Source: Clostridia bacterium
GTDB lineage: Bacteria > Bacillota > Clostridia > Oscillospirales > Acutalibacteraceae
Length of the DNA stretch: 35,941 nucleotides
Assembly: GCA_017416285.1 (NCBI GenBank)
Contig: JAFQCU010000031.1
Location: 1-35,941, forward strand
Direction of reading: 5' to 3'
Shown here: positions 20,968 to 29,300 of the stretch, in pieces
Position numbering within the stretch: position 1 is the stretch's first letter
Layout: each line of letters starts with the position of its first letter
Notes under the pieces: model-generated
Seen by the model: only the letters and a program-made list of their open reading frames with translations
Told to the model about the DNA's origin: nothing
Databases searched by the model: none
Program-made: the position numbers and the translations under genes

Positions 20968-22104
20968 TCATGCTTTTAAATGTATAGTTCGTGAGTTGCG
21001 ATTTACATAAACGTTATGAACAAGCGCCATACCCGAATAAAGACATATCAGTGAAGTACCGCCCGCACTGAAAAACGGCAAGGTTACGCCGATAACAGGT
21101 GTTATTGATGTACACATACCAATATTAATAACAACCTGTGCAAAAAGCATTGCAAATATACCAACACAAATATACTTGCCTTCATTTTTTGCCGAAAGCT
21201 TGGCAATTTGCAAGCATCTGATACATATTGCGCCAAGGATAATAATAACCACTAAACAGCCTAAAAAGCCCAATTCTTCACCAATAGTTACAAAAATGAA
21301 GTCATTGTGTCCTTCAGGCACACCGCTTTTACCGATTTGGGTCAGGTCACCGTTAAGATATCCCTGACCAAAAAAGCCGCCATTTGCCAAAGCTTGTCTG
21401 CCACGGTATTGCTGCCAGCCAACACCCTTTATATCGGCATCAATATCAAACATATTCTTAAGGCGCTCACGATGGGTGTCGTTCATAATAAAGAAATAAA
21501 TTATCGGCGAAGATACGACTAATGCCGAAAATGCGGTAACAAAATACTTCCACGACACACCCGCCGACCACAGCATTAAAACAAACATAACCGCAAATAC
21601 AAGCGCCGTACCGTCATCGCCTTGAAAATGAATAAGCACAACCGGAATAGCGCCGTGTATACAAAGCGGTATTAGTGTTTTGATTTTATTGATATCCTTA
21701 CCCGCCTTGGTAAGGTGCGCCGAAAAGCTTATAACAAAACAAATTTTTAAAAGCTCTGACGGCTGAAAGGTTGTAAAGCCCAAATTAAGCCATGCTTTAT
21801 CGTCTGTGCCCGCCGGCGCATAACCAATGAAAAAGGTAAGTAACACCGGTACAATGCCTAAAAACGCAAAAATCGGCCAAATTTTCATAAGTGAGGTGTA
21901 TTCAATCAAAGAACCGACTATAACAACGCCAAAGCCTGCAACAAGGCAAAAGGTATGTACTAAAAAGGGACGCAGACTTTCCATATAATGGGTCGCTGAA
22001 AAAACTGCAATGCAACCATATCCCGCCGCTATAAATAACAGCGACAGCAGCACTTTATCCGATTCACGTACAAAATCCGCAAATTTAGCAAATAAAAACC
22101 GCAA
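20968..22104 (-). CDS. rodA: SEDS-family peptidoglycan glycosyltransferase (RodA/FtsW/SpoVE)
   Basis: 378 residues with about ten membrane segments and SEDS signatures: F-Q-P-S-E-L-L-K near 117, the large extracytoplasmic loop, V-P-E-G-H-N-D-F-I-F near 265 and the C-terminal P-F-F-S-A-G-G-T-S-L. SEDS proteins polymerise lipid II with a partner class B penicillin-binding protein. The Y-L-N-G-D-L-T-Q loop looks more like RodA (elongation) than FtsW, but no mre or pbp gene is beside it to settle this. The start is a TTG at 22104 with AAAGGAGGG 7 bases upstream. It is transcribed alone from a clear promoter. Confidence 0.85.
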   Translation of the reverse strand: MRFLFAKFADFVRESDKVLLSLLFIAAGYGCIAVFSATHYMESLRPFLVHTFCLVAGFGVVIVGSLIEYTSLMKIWPIFAFLGIVPVLLTFFIGYAPAGTDDKAWLNLGFTTFQPSELLKICFVISFSAHLTKAGKDINKIKTLIPLCIHGAIPVVLIHFQGDDGTALVFAVMFVLMLWSAGVSWKYFVTAFSALVVSSPIIYFFIMNDTHRERLKNMFDIDADIKGVGWQQYRGRQALANGGFFGQGYLNGDLTQIGKSGVPEGHNDFIFVTIGEELGFLGCLVVIIILGAICIRCLQIAKLSAKNEGKYICVGIFAMLFAQVVINIGMCTSITPVIGVTLPFFSAGGTSLICLYSGMALVHNVYVNRNSRTIHLKA

Positions 22105-22134
22105 AGTCTATCCCTCCTTTAAGTTTCTTTACAT

Positions 22135-22163
22135 ATTATATTTTATTTTTGTTAAATATTCAA
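22135..22163 (-). promoter_or_regulatory. Promoter of the SEDS gene
   Basis: Minus-strand TTGAAT (22163-22158), 17 bp, TATAAT (22140-22135). Confidence 0.75.
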
Positions 22164-22170
22164 GTAACAC

Positions 22171-22199
22171 TTTCATAAATGGAAAAAATATGATATAAT
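22171..22199 (+). promoter_or_regulatory. Promoter of the tsaE operon
   Basis: TTTCAT (22171-22176), 17 bp, TATAAT (22194-22199), with a TG one base upstream (extended -10). It lies back to back with the SEDS promoter. Confidence 0.65.
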
Positions 22200-22230
22200 A
22201 ACTTCAAAATATACTCAAAAGGACATATAT

Positions 22231-22656
22231 ATGCAAAAATTCTTATCTAACAGCCCCGAAGAAACCGAAAAAATTGGTGAAGAATTTGGAAAACAAATAA
22301 ATGCGGGCTGCGTAATTGCCTATCGTGGTGGTCTTGGTATGGGAAAAACCTGTTTTACCCGTGGACTGGCAAGGGGTCTTGATTCTTCTGACACGGTCAC
22401 CTCCCCCACCTTTGCTTTGATAAATGAATACCCAAACGGCAGAATTCCGCTTTATCATTTCGATATGTACCGCATAAGCGGTTGGGAAGATCTTTATTCT
22501 ACCGGCTTTTTCGATTATATAGACCAAGGCGGTGTAATTGCCGCAGAATGGAGCGAGAATATCGAATCCGCCTTGCCGGATAGCACCGTCTATGTTACAA
22601 TAAACAAAATTGACGACAACACACGTGAAATTATAATTAGTAAAAAGGGTGAATAA
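22231..22656 (+). CDS. tsaE: tRNA N6-threonylcarbamoyladenosine ATPase TsaE
   Basis: 141 residues with the Walker A loop G-G-L-G-M-G-K-T near 33-40, then V-T-S-P-T-F-A-L-I-N-E-Y near 56-67 and Y-H-F-D-M-Y-R near 74-80, diagnostic for TsaE. TsaE hydrolyses ATP to reset the TsaD-TsaB complex that places the threonylcarbamoyl group on adenosine 37 of ANN-reading tRNAs. Length is typical. AAAGGA precedes the ATG. It opens the tsaE-tsaB-rpiB-upp operon; tsaD and tsaC are not in the window. Confidence 0.95.
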   Translation: MQKFLSNSPEETEKIGEEFGKQINAGCVIAYRGGLGMGKTCFTRGLARGLDSSDTVTSPTFALINEYPNGRIPLYHFDMYRISGWEDLYSTGFFDYIDQGGVIAAEWSENIESALPDSTVYVTINKIDDNTREIIISKKGE

Positions 22657-22657
22657 T

Positions 22658-23380
22658 TTGAAAATTTTAGCGGTTGAGTGTTCAGCAACTCCTGCAAGCG
22701 TTGCAATTCTCGATAACGATAAATTGTTGGCACAGGCTTTTACAAACGTTAAGCTTACACATTCGCAAACCCTTATGCCAATGATTGAAAATTTGCTCAA
22801 CTCCTCAAAAATCCAACTTAGCGATATTGATGGCTTTGCAATTTCTAACGGTCCGGGCTCATTCACGGGTATACGCATCGGCATTAGTGCCGTAAAGGGT
22901 CTTGCTGCCGCAAAGAAAGTACCTTGCGTTGGTGTTTCAACACTTTTAGCAATGGCATATAATTATTCGGATACCGATTGTATTGTATGCGCTGTAATGG
23001 ATGCCCGCTGTAATCAGTTTTATAATGCTATTTTTGACATTGAAAATAATAAAATCACCCGACTTTGCGATGACCGTGCCTTAATGTGTGACGAGCTTTT
23101 GGATGAGGTTAAAAAAATATCGCAAAATAGTGATAAGCGTGTTATAATTGTAGGTGATGGTGCCGATGCCTTCTACAAAGCCGCTTGTGACAATATAATA
23201 AACGTTAAAAAGGCACATCCTTCACGTGAATTTCAAAACGCCGTTGGCGTGGGCTATGCTTCACTTAACAATTTTGAAAATGGTGAAACACTTTCACCAA
23301 ATGAGATATTGCCGTTCTATTTGCGTTTGCCACAGGCTGAACGTGAGCTAAAGATGAAGAAGGAGAATGAAAAAATATGA
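22658..23380 (+). CDS. tsaB: tRNA threonylcarbamoyladenosine scaffold protein TsaB
   Basis: 240 residues with the ASKHA-fold start (I-L-A-V-E-C-S-A-T-P-A-S-V-A) and the TsaB hallmark S-N-G-P-G-S-F-T-G-I-R-I-G near 70-82. TsaB is the inactive partner of TsaD, and TsaE acts on the pair. I choose the TTG at 22658, giving M-K-I-L-A-V-E, because AAGGGTG ends 8 bases upstream; the in-frame GTG at 22649 lies inside that site. It starts just after the tsaE stop codon and overlaps rpiB by four bases (ATGA). Confidence 0.93.
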   Translation: MKILAVECSATPASVAILDNDKLLAQAFTNVKLTHSQTLMPMIENLLNSSKIQLSDIDGFAISNGPGSFTGIRIGISAVKGLAAAKKVPCVGVSTLLAMAYNYSDTDCIVCAVMDARCNQFYNAIFDIENNKITRLCDDRALMCDELLDEVKKISQNSDKRVIIVGDGADAFYKAACDNIINVKKAHPSREFQNAVGVGYASLNNFENGETLSPNEILPFYLRLPQAERELKMKKENEKI

Positions 23381-23817
23381 AAATTGCATTAGGCTGTGAC
23401 CACGGCGGTTTTGAACACAAAAACGCTATAAAAGATCACCTCAAGCAAAGCGGCTTTGAGGTTTTGGATTTCGGCATTTATGAAAATGTTTCGGTCGATT
23501 ACCCCGATATTGCTTCAAAGGTTTGCCAAAGCATTCAAAAAGGTGAATGTCAGCTTGGTATTTTGGTTTGCGGCACTGGTATTGGTATGTCGCTTGCGGC
23601 AAACAAGTTCAAGGGTATCCGTGCAGCAGCGTTAAGCGAGCATTTTTCAGCAAAATACACCCGACTTCATAATAATTCAAACGTGCTTTGCCTTGGTGGA
23701 AGAGTTATCGGTGTAGGCACCGCTTTAGAACTGGTGGATTTATTTGTCAACACCGAATTTGAGGGCGGTCGCCATCAAACCAGAATTGATAAAATTTCAG
23801 AAATTGAAAATAAATAA
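23377..23817 (+). CDS. rpiB: Ribose-5-phosphate isomerase B
   Basis: 146 residues with the RpiB signatures: C-D-H-G-G-F-E-H-K near the start, V-D-Y-P-D-I near 46, and the catalytic-loop [10 protein letters not shown] near 65-74, ending G-G-R-H-Q-T-R-I. It interconverts ribose 5-phosphate and ribulose 5-phosphate; LacAB/RpiB relatives act on other sugars, but the length and motifs fit RpiB. AAGGAG precedes the ATG, which overlaps the tsaB stop codon. The rpe gene at 30251-30895 supplies the matching epimerase. Confidence 0.92.
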   Translation: MKIALGCDHGGFEHKNAIKDHLKQSGFEVLDFGIYENVSVDYPDIASKVCQSIQKGECQLGILVCGTGIGMSLAANKFKGIRAAALSEHFSAKYTRLHNNSNVLCLGGRVIGVGTALELVDLFVNTEFEGGRHQTRIDKISEIENK

Positions 23818-23831
23818 GTGAGGAATTAAAA

Positions 23832-24464
23832 ATGAAAAACAACGTTTTCGTAATGGACCATCCCCTAATTCAGCACAAGCTTTCTATTTTGCGTGACAAG
23901 CGCACAGGCACAAAGCAGTTCCGTGAACTTATTAACGAAATCGCTATGCTTATGTGCTACGAATCCACCCGTGATTTACCACTTAAAGAGGTTAAAACCG
24001 AAACTCCGTTAGTAACCGCCACCACCAAAAAGCTCGCCGGCAGAAAAATGGCATTTGTTCCGATTCTTCGTGCGGGTCTTGGTATGGTTGATGGTTTATT
24101 AACCCTTATTCCCGCTGCAAAGGTTGGTCATATCGGTATGTACCGTGACCCTGAAACCCACAAACCGATTGATTATTATTGCAAATTACCGGCAGACCTT
24201 AACGAGCGTGACGTTTTTGTGCTTGACCCAATGCTCGCAACCGGTGGCAGTGCAATCGATGCAGTTTCACGCATTAAAGAATTCAACCCCAAGCGCATTA
24301 AATTCCTTTGCATAATTGCAGCACCCGAAGGCATTGAAGCCTTTACCACCGCACACCCCGACGTTCCTGTTTATTGTGCAGGTCTTGATGATTGCCTTAA
24401 CGACCATTGCTATATTCTTCCCGGTCTTGGCGACGCAGGCGACCGTATTTTCGGTACAAAATAA
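23832..24464 (+). CDS. upp: Uracil phosphoribosyltransferase
   Basis: 210 residues with the PRPP-binding segment [13 protein letters not shown] near 128-140, [10 protein letters not shown] near 76-85 and the C-terminal uracil-recognition end [12 protein letters not shown]. It salvages uracil to UMP using PRPP. Length is standard. GAGGAA lies before the ATG, 14 bp after rpiB, and a long terminator follows. The pairing with rpiB makes sense, since PRPP is made from ribose 5-phosphate. Confidence 0.96.
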   Translation: MKNNVFVMDHPLIQHKLSILRDKRTGTKQFRELINEIAMLMCYESTRDLPLKEVKTETPLVTATTKKLAGRKMAFVPILRAGLGMVDGLLTLIPAAKVGHIGMYRDPETHKPIDYYCKLPADLNERDVFVLDPMLATGGSAIDAVSRIKEFNPKRIKFLCIIAAPEGIEAFTTAHPDVPVYCAGLDDCLNDHCYILPGLGDAGDRIFGTK

Positions 24465-24506
24465 TATAACAAAAAACCACCCTCATGGGTGGTTTTTTGT
24501 TATATT
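24463..24506. terminator. Long bidirectional terminator
   Basis: A 20-bp stem (24463-24482 with 24487-24506) around TCAT, containing ACCACCC with GGGTGGT between A and T runs. It ends the upp operon and the copper operon; the copZ stop codon is within its right arm. Confidence 0.9.
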
Positions 24507-24697
24507 ATTTCAGGTGTAAATCCCAAATCCTCGATTTCGGTCATAGCAGTTTTAAGGCAATGTTCGCAACCGTCAATAGTCACAATCTTTTCTTCTAAAC
24601 TAATTTCGTGCTTTATTGCAACCTCGTTTAACGCATTGTCAATTCTTGCAACACAATGACCGCAATGCATATCCTCTACTTTAATTTTAAATTCCAT
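24500..24697 (-). CDS. copZ: Copper chaperone CopZ-like HMA-domain protein
   Basis: 65 residues forming one heavy-metal-associated domain with D-M-H-C-G-H-C-V near residues 9-16. The M-x-C-x-x-C motif binds Cu(I) and hands it to CopA. An extra C-E-H-C near 45 is unusual for CopZ and might bind a second metal ion. GAGG precedes the ATG, 10 bp after csoR, so it is the third gene of the copper operon. Confidence 0.88.
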   Translation of the reverse strand: MEFKIKVEDMHCGHCVARIDNALNEVAIKHEISLEEKIVTIDGCEHCLKTAMTEIEDLGFTPEII

Positions 24698-24707
24698 ATT
24701 TATAACC

Positions 24708-25001
24708 TCATTTCAAAAGCTTTTGCAGTGTATCGCACAGCTCATCTACCGTGGCTTCTCTGCCATTTTTTATATCATCTACCACACAAGTGTGAATATG
24801 ATTTGCCAAAAGTTCTTTGTTAAAGGCATTAAGCGCCGCATTGATTGCACCTACCTGAATTAAAATATCAACACAATAAGCATCGTTTTCCAGCATATTC
24901 TTAACACCACGCACCTGCCCTTCGATGCGATTTAGACGATTTACCAACGCCTTTAATTCGTTGGCATCACGGTTTTTAGTTTTTTTACAGCATTCACTCA
25001 T
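24708..25001 (-). CDS. csoR: Copper-sensing repressor CsoR
   Basis: 97 residues, all helical. The Cu(I) ligands of CsoR are recognisable: Cys in Y-C-V-D-I-L near 43, then His and Cys in H-I-H-T-C near 68-72. L-V-N-R-L-N-R-I-E-G-Q-V-R-G is the typical N-terminal helix. Copper binding releases it from DNA and switches the operon on. Its start codon overlaps the copA stop (ATGA), and its probable operator lies inside the copA promoter (27217-27233), so it represses its own operon. An extra C-C near the N-terminus is noticeable. Confidence 0.92.
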   Translation of the reverse strand: MSECCKKTKNRDANELKALVNRLNRIEGQVRGVKNMLENDAYCVDILIQVGAINAALNAFNKELLANHIHTCVVDDIKNGREATVDELCDTLQKLLK

Positions 25002-27196
25002 AATTTTTTACCTCTAAGTCTTAAAGCGTTACCCACCACAAAAACCGAGCTGAACGACATCGCCAAACCACCAAGCATTGGGCTTAAAAGCGGACCGCCA
25101 AAGGCATATAAAAGCCCTGCAGCGATAGGAATACAAACCGTATTATAGCAAAACGCCCAAAATAGATTTTGCTTAATGTTTTTTATGGTTAAGCGGCTTA
25201 GATTAATTGCTTTATAAACGTCAGAAACACTTGAATTCATAAGCACAATATCGGCAGCTTCAATGGCAATATCACTGCCACTGCCAATAGCACAGCCGAC
25301 ATCTGCCTCGGTCAAAGCAACAGAATCGTTTATGCCATCACCCACCATCATAACCGCACCGTATTTTTGGCGTATTTCTTTTATAATTTCTGCCTTACCA
25401 TCAGGTAAAACCTCTGCATAGACTTCATCCACGCCTATTTTTTTACCCATATATTCCGCAGAAGGACGGTTATCGCCCGAAAGCACTACGGTTTTAATGC
25501 CGTGCTTTTTAAGTTTTAAAACCGTGTCCGCAGCATCAGGCTTTAAAACATCAGTCACAGCAAACAAGCCCGACGTCTTGCGGTTGACAGCGACAAAAAC
25601 AAGTGATTTGCCTTCACCTGCAAATTTTGCAAAATCATTTGCAAATTCATCGGTGCTTATACCGTTTTCAAAAAGAAATTCCTTTTTGCCAACCAAAACC
25701 TCTTTGTCGGCTATAACAGCGCAAACGCCCATACCGGCAACCGATTTAAACTCATCTGGTTTTTGGTATATACTATTATTTTTTTCAGCATATTCAATAA
25801 TTGCCTTTGCCAGCGGATGTGTTGATACCATTTCACAAGCGGCGGCAAGCGGTATAGCATTGATATCACCAATATAATCTGTAACCGTAGGTTTTCCGAT
25901 AGTTAAGGTGCCGGTTTTATCAAATACCACTGCTTTAACGTGATGGCAGACTTCAAGTACCTCGCCATTGCGGATTAAAATACCATTTGAAGCGCCAAGC
26001 CCTGTTCCCACCATTATTGCGGTAGGTGTTGCAAGCCCCAAAGCGCACGGGCAAGCAATAACCAATACACAGGTAAAGACCTTTAATACAAACGCTATAT
26101 CCTTACCAACAATTAACCAAATAACTGCAGAAATCACAGCAATCGCAATAACTATCGGCACAAAAACGCCTGCAACCCTGTCCGCCATTTTGGAAATCGG
26201 TGCTTTTTTAGATTGCGCTTCTTCAACGAATTTAATGATTTTGGCAAGGGTTGTATTTTCACCAATGTGTGTCACCTTAATATAAAGCGCACCGTCAATA
26301 TTAACACTTCCGCCATAAACCGCATCGCCCTGATTTTTTTCTATAGGCAGGCTTTCGCCTGTAAGCATTGCTTCGTTAACGCTGCTGCAGCCATCTAAAA
26401 CAACACCATCAAGCGGAATTTTAGCGCCCGATTTGATAAGCAGTATATCCCCCACCTTTATTTCAGACGTTGGGATTTCATACTCCTTTGAATCTTTAAA
26501 AAGCACAGCGGTATCGGGAGTAAGCTCCATAAGCTTTTCCAATGCCTTTGCGGTTTTTGCCTTGCTGCTTCGTTCAAAAAACTTGCCAAGCATAACAAGT
26601 GCAATCACCACTGCAGAGGATTCATAAAAAAGATTATGCACTGCGTGGGGATTGTGCGACAACGTAAAGGTCATAGCAATACTATAAATTAGTGATGCTC
26701 CCGAACCGATAGCCACCAGACTATCCATATTGGGGTGTCCTTTAAACAAAAGCGGTATTCCCTTTATGAAAAAGCTGCGCCCAAAATACAGAATCGGCAA
26801 ACAGCATAAAAGCTGCAGAAAAGCAAAATTATATGGGTTTTCGTTCATGTTAAAAATTTTCGGAAGCGGCAAATTTTCAAAAAGCATTTGCCCCATTGAA
26901 ACATACAGCAAAACAGCCGCAAACAAAAGCGACACAATTATTGGCAGCATGCTTTCCTTTTGTTTAGAAGCTTCTTTTTTAACGGTTTCTGCTGTAATGC
27001 CAAAGCCGGCTTTTTGGACCACTCGGAAAAAGTCCGCCGAAGAAACCAAATTTTCATCAAATATAACCGTCATTTTGCCGGTTATTAAATTAACGTCACA
27101 GCTTTGTACCCCGTTTAGCCTTGAAACGACACGCTGAACTGATGACGAGCAAGCCGCACAGGACATACCGCTAACGTTATATTGTTGAGTTTTCAT
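24998..27196 (-). CDS. copA: Copper-exporting P-type ATPase CopA
   Basis: 732 residues. One N-terminal HMA domain with G-M-S-C-A-A-C near 10-16, eight membrane segments, L-T-G-E-S-L-P (actuator), C-P-C-A-L-G (transmembrane metal site), D-K-T-G-T (phosphorylated Asp), S-T-H-P-L (nucleotide domain) and G-D-G-I-N-D. This set defines P1B-1 ATPases that pump Cu(I) out of the cell. One HMA domain rather than two is common in Firmicutes. I choose the ATG at 27196 since the protein then begins M-K-T-Q-Q-Y with GGTG upstream; a longer reading runs through the promoter. It is first in the copA-csoR-copZ operon. Confidence 0.95.
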   Translation of the reverse strand: MKTQQYNVSGMSCAACSSSVQRVVSRLNGVQSCDVNLITGKMTVIFDENLVSSADFFRVVQKAGFGITAETVKKEASKQKESMLPIIVSLLFAAVLLYVSMGQMLFENLPLPKIFNMNENPYNFAFLQLLCCLPILYFGRSFFIKGIPLLFKGHPNMDSLVAIGSGASLIYSIAMTFTLSHNPHAVHNLFYESSAVVIALVMLGKFFERSSKAKTAKALEKLMELTPDTAVLFKDSKEYEIPTSEIKVGDILLIKSGAKIPLDGVVLDGCSSVNEAMLTGESLPIEKNQGDAVYGGSVNIDGALYIKVTHIGENTTLAKIIKFVEEAQSKKAPISKMADRVAGVFVPIVIAIAVISAVIWLIVGKDIAFVLKVFTCVLVIACPCALGLATPTAIMVGTGLGASNGILIRNGEVLEVCHHVKAVVFDKTGTLTIGKPTVTDYIGDINAIPLAAACEMVSTHPLAKAIIEYAEKNNSIYQKPDEFKSVAGMGVCAVIADKEVLVGKKEFLFENGISTDEFANDFAKFAGEGKSLVFVAVNRKTSGLFAVTDVLKPDAADTVLKLKKHGIKTVVLSGDNRPSAEYMGKKIGVDEVYAEVLPDGKAEIIKEIRQKYGAVMMVGDGINDSVALTEADVGCAIGSGSDIAIEAADIVLMNSSVSDVYKAINLSRLTIKNIKQNLFWAFCYNTVCIPIAAGLLYAFGGPLLSPMLGGLAMSFSSVFVVGNALRLRGKKL

Positions 27197-27211
27197 ATTA
27201 TCACCATATCT

Positions 27212-27240
27212 ATTATATACCCCTGTGGGGTATTTTTCAA
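27212..27240 (-). promoter_or_regulatory. copA promoter with CsoR operator in the spacer
   Basis: Minus-strand TTGAAA (27240-27235), 17 bp, TATAAT (27217-27212). The spacer is nearly filled by the palindrome ATACCCC-TGT-GGGGTAT (27217-27233), which matches the GC-tract palindromes bound by CsoR. Bound repressor would block RNA polymerase directly. Confidence 0.85.
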
Positions 27241-27242
27241 GT

Positions 27243-27272
27243 AAAAAATATAGCCGTGTTGCCACGACTATA
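27243..27272 (-). terminator. Terminator of azlCD
   Basis: Minus-strand TATAGTCGTG (27272-27263) pairs with CACGGCTATA (27258-27249), one G-U pair, followed by six T. The azlD stop codon lies in the stem, and the hairpin sits directly before the copA promoter. Confidence 0.8.
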
Positions 27273-27579
27273 TAAATTTCATAATAAGTTCAATTACAAA
27301 AACCACCACACAAGAGGATACCGCAACACCAAAAAGACTTACACCAATATAGGAAAGCACAACACCCGTAATAAGCGCCGCCACACCCGACCAAATACTG
27401 CTTGTAGCATAAATGATTGCGGGAAATGTCATAACTGCTAACGTAACGTAAGGCACGTAGAATAAAAATGAACGCAGTATTTTATTTTTAATTTTCTTTC
27501 TTATTAATGTAAGCGGCAAAACACGTATGGCAAAAATTGTAAGCGCCATAATTAAAATATAAATATAAACGTTATTCAT
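27268..27579 (-). CDS. azlD: AzlD-family branched-chain amino acid export subunit
   Basis: 103 residues with three or four hydrophobic segments and the AzlD pattern near the start (A-I-R-V-L-P-L-T). AzlD pairs with AzlC to export branched-chain amino acids or analogues. The ATG at 27579 overlaps the azlC end by 8 bp and sits 9 bases after AGGAGG; the in-frame ATG at 27585 is only 3 bases after it and less likely. It is the second gene of the operon and ends in the terminator. Confidence 0.88.
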   Translation of the reverse strand: MNNVYIYILIMALTIFAIRVLPLTLIRKKIKNKILRSFLFYVPYVTLAVMTFPAIIYATSSIWSGVAALITGVVLSYIGVSLFGVAVSSCVVVFVIELIMKFI

Positions 27580-28288
27580 CAGCATCTTCCTCCTTTACAG
27601 GAAAAAGAATTGCGAGCGAAAGCGCAATTACAACAGTTAAAATTATAACCTGCATTCCGCTTGAAATGTTATTGGCAATAATTGGCAGATTATAAAACAA
27701 AAAGCTTAAAACAAACGAAGCAATAATACCACCCATTATAACCTTATTTTCCTTTGCGGGAGGAATTATAATTGCCAAAAACATACCGAAAATGCCAACG
27801 CCTAAAGCCGACATAACACTTGCGGGTAAAATATTACCTAAAATAGCGCCAAGTGCTGCACCGCTTGCCCACCCAGGTATTGCTACCGTCATTGCGCCAT
27901 AGCTGTAAAACGGATTGAGATAACCCGAAACCACCGAAGAAATACCAAAAATTTCATCAGTGATACCAAAAGCAATGGCCATACGGTGAAGGGTTGAGGT
28001 TTTGGGCGAAATTTTTTGGCTTAAGGCACAAGACATTAAAAGATAACGGGCGTTAACTATTAGCATTGTTAAAAACATTTCAAAATAACCGCCCATTGAA
28101 GCAATTACGTTTATACCCGCATAACCGCCGGCCGATGCAAGTGTTGTGCCGGTTGCTATAAAGGTTTGAAATGCGGTAAGACCTGCTTTTTCTGCAGCAA
28201 TACCCAAGGTTAAGGCAACTGCAAAATAACCGAGCGCTATCGGTATACCATCTTTAAGCCCCTTTTTATACCAAAATTTATTATCCAA
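27572..28288 (-). CDS. azlC: AzlC-family branched-chain amino acid permease
   Basis: 239 residues with about six or seven membrane segments. Features of AzlC are G-L-K-D-G-I-P-I-A-L-G-Y near the start, N-A-R-Y-L-L-M-S near 80 and F-G-I-T-D-E near 107. With AzlD it forms an exporter for branched-chain amino acids. I choose the TTG at 28288 (M-D-N-K-F-W), since AAGGTG ends about 6 bases upstream; the in-frame GTG at 28297 is part of that site. The promoter is close by and the leader is short. Confidence 0.9.
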   Translation of the reverse strand: MDNKFWYKKGLKDGIPIALGYFAVALTLGIAAEKAGLTAFQTFIATGTTLASAGGYAGINVIASMGGYFEMFLTMLIVNARYLLMSCALSQKISPKTSTLHRMAIAFGITDEIFGISSVVSGYLNPFYSYGAMTVAIPGWASGAALGAILGNILPASVMSALGVGIFGMFLAIIIPPAKENKVIMGGIIASFVLSFLFYNLPIIANNISSGMQVIILTVVIALSLAILFPVKEEDADE

Positions 28289-28305
28289 AACAATCACCTT
28301 GCATT

Positions 28306-28334
28306 ATTTTACATTTTTTACCCATTTAAGTCAA
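28306..28334 (-). promoter_or_regulatory. Promoter of azlCD
   Basis: Minus-strand TTGACT (28334-28329), 17 bp, TAAAAT (28311-28306). Transcription would start almost at the ribosome binding site, giving a leader of only about ten bases. Confidence 0.7.
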
Positions 28335-28353
28335 CCGAAATTAAAATATTTTA

Positions 28354-28380
28354 ACCTAATTAGCAACAAAACATATTATA
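28354..28380 (+). promoter_or_regulatory. Possible promoter of the Cys-rich gene (sigma-A or sporulation type)
   Basis: AC (28354-28355), 16 bp, CATATTATA (28372-28380) fits the loose sigma-K consensus (AC, then CATAnnnTA). The same stretch can be read as a weak sigma-A promoter, TTAACC-17-TATTAT. The sequence alone cannot decide. Confidence 0.3.
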
Positions 28381-28432
28381 TTATTGAAGTTAGCATTAAA
28401 ACTGACTTAATTTTTTTAGGAGGCCTTACTAT

Positions 28433-29251
28433 ATGGCAGATTTTAAAAACTTTGAAAACTGCAATGATGCCGTGTGCATTGATGCAGGTCGGGTTTACGA
28501 TTCTTGCTGTGACCGTGACTGTTTAGAGGATTTGCGGTGTTTCTTCCTGCCCGAAACCCAAACCCTAATTAACAATGCTTTAAGCGTACGGCTTCGCAGT
28601 GCCGAAGTACTTAACGTATTTATAGACGTTGAACCCGTTAACTTTAACAAGGGATATTATTCCTGCGACCTTACATTTTTCTTTCTTTTATCCTTCGACC
28701 TGTACACTTCACCAAGCACCTGTCCGCAGGTTATAAACGGCATTGCAACCTTTAACAAAAAAGTTATTTTATACGGCAGCTGCGGTGCGGTTAAAACCTT
28801 TTCAAACATTGTTGGCGACGAATGCAGAAATCACCGCACAAATACATTTTCTGGCAGTAATACGCCAAAATGCGTTGTAAGTGCAGTTGACCCTGTGCCG
28901 CTATCGGCCAGAATCGGAACCATTCGTGATTGTTATGAATCGGCTTGCTGTATTCCCGACTGCGTATGTGAAGCAATAGGCGGTCACGTTGTAACCGACA
29001 TTCCACGTGGTACCCCCACAATTTATGCAACAATCGGTTTATTTACGGTTGTTCAGCTTATACGTAACGTTCAAATGCTTGTTCCCGTTTACGATTTTTG
29101 TGTTCCGCAAAAATCCTGTGACCATTCAACAGCCGAGCCCTGTGACACCTTTAGCAAAATTCAATTCCCTATCGACGATTTCTTCCCTCCCCGCCCCGAC
29201 TGCATTGATAATCAGCCAAACTGCGGTTGCATGGGCTACACAGACGAATAA
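28433..29251 (+). CDS. Cysteine-rich conserved clostridial protein of unknown function
   Basis: 272 residues with 22 cysteines, several in pairs or short motifs (S-C-C-D-R-D-C near 24-30, A-C-C-I-P-D-C-V-C near 175-183, N-C-G-C near the end). There is no signal peptide or membrane segment. The front half looks beta-rich (V-F-I-D-V-E-P-V-N-F-N-K-G). From memory, similar proteins of the same length occur widely in spore-forming Clostridia without a known role; a cross-linked spore-coat protein or a metal binder would fit the composition. GGAGG lies 9 bases before the ATG. It is transcribed alone and followed by a terminator. Confidence 0.8.
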   Translation: MADFKNFENCNDAVCIDAGRVYDSCCDRDCLEDLRCFFLPETQTLINNALSVRLRSAEVLNVFIDVEPVNFNKGYYSCDLTFFFLLSFDLYTSPSTCPQVINGIATFNKKVILYGSCGAVKTFSNIVGDECRNHRTNTFSGSNTPKCVVSAVDPVPLSARIGTIRDCYESACCIPDCVCEAIGGHVVTDIPRGTPTIYATIGLFTVVQLIRNVQMLVPVYDFCVPQKSCDHSTAEPCDTFSKIQFPIDDFFPPRPDCIDNQPNCGCMGYTDE

Positions 29252-29257
29252 CATAAA

Positions 29258-29300
29258 AAAGGAGAGTCAAAATTTTGTGATTTCGACTCTCCTTTATTTT
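29258..29300. terminator. Terminator after the Cys-rich gene
   Basis: AAAGGAGAGTC (29258-29268) pairs with GACTCTCCTTT (29285-29295), then ATTTT; A residues precede the stem, so the minus-strand pseudogene may also end here. Confidence 0.75.

Noticed and set aside
22243-22884. 213-codon minus-strand frame opposite tsaE and tsaB
   Set aside because: It covers parts of two certain genes in antisense and has no start signals.
26730-27137. Plus-strand frames opposite copA (also 25497-25877 and 25968-26285)
   Set aside because: Antisense to a conserved ATPase with intact motifs throughout.
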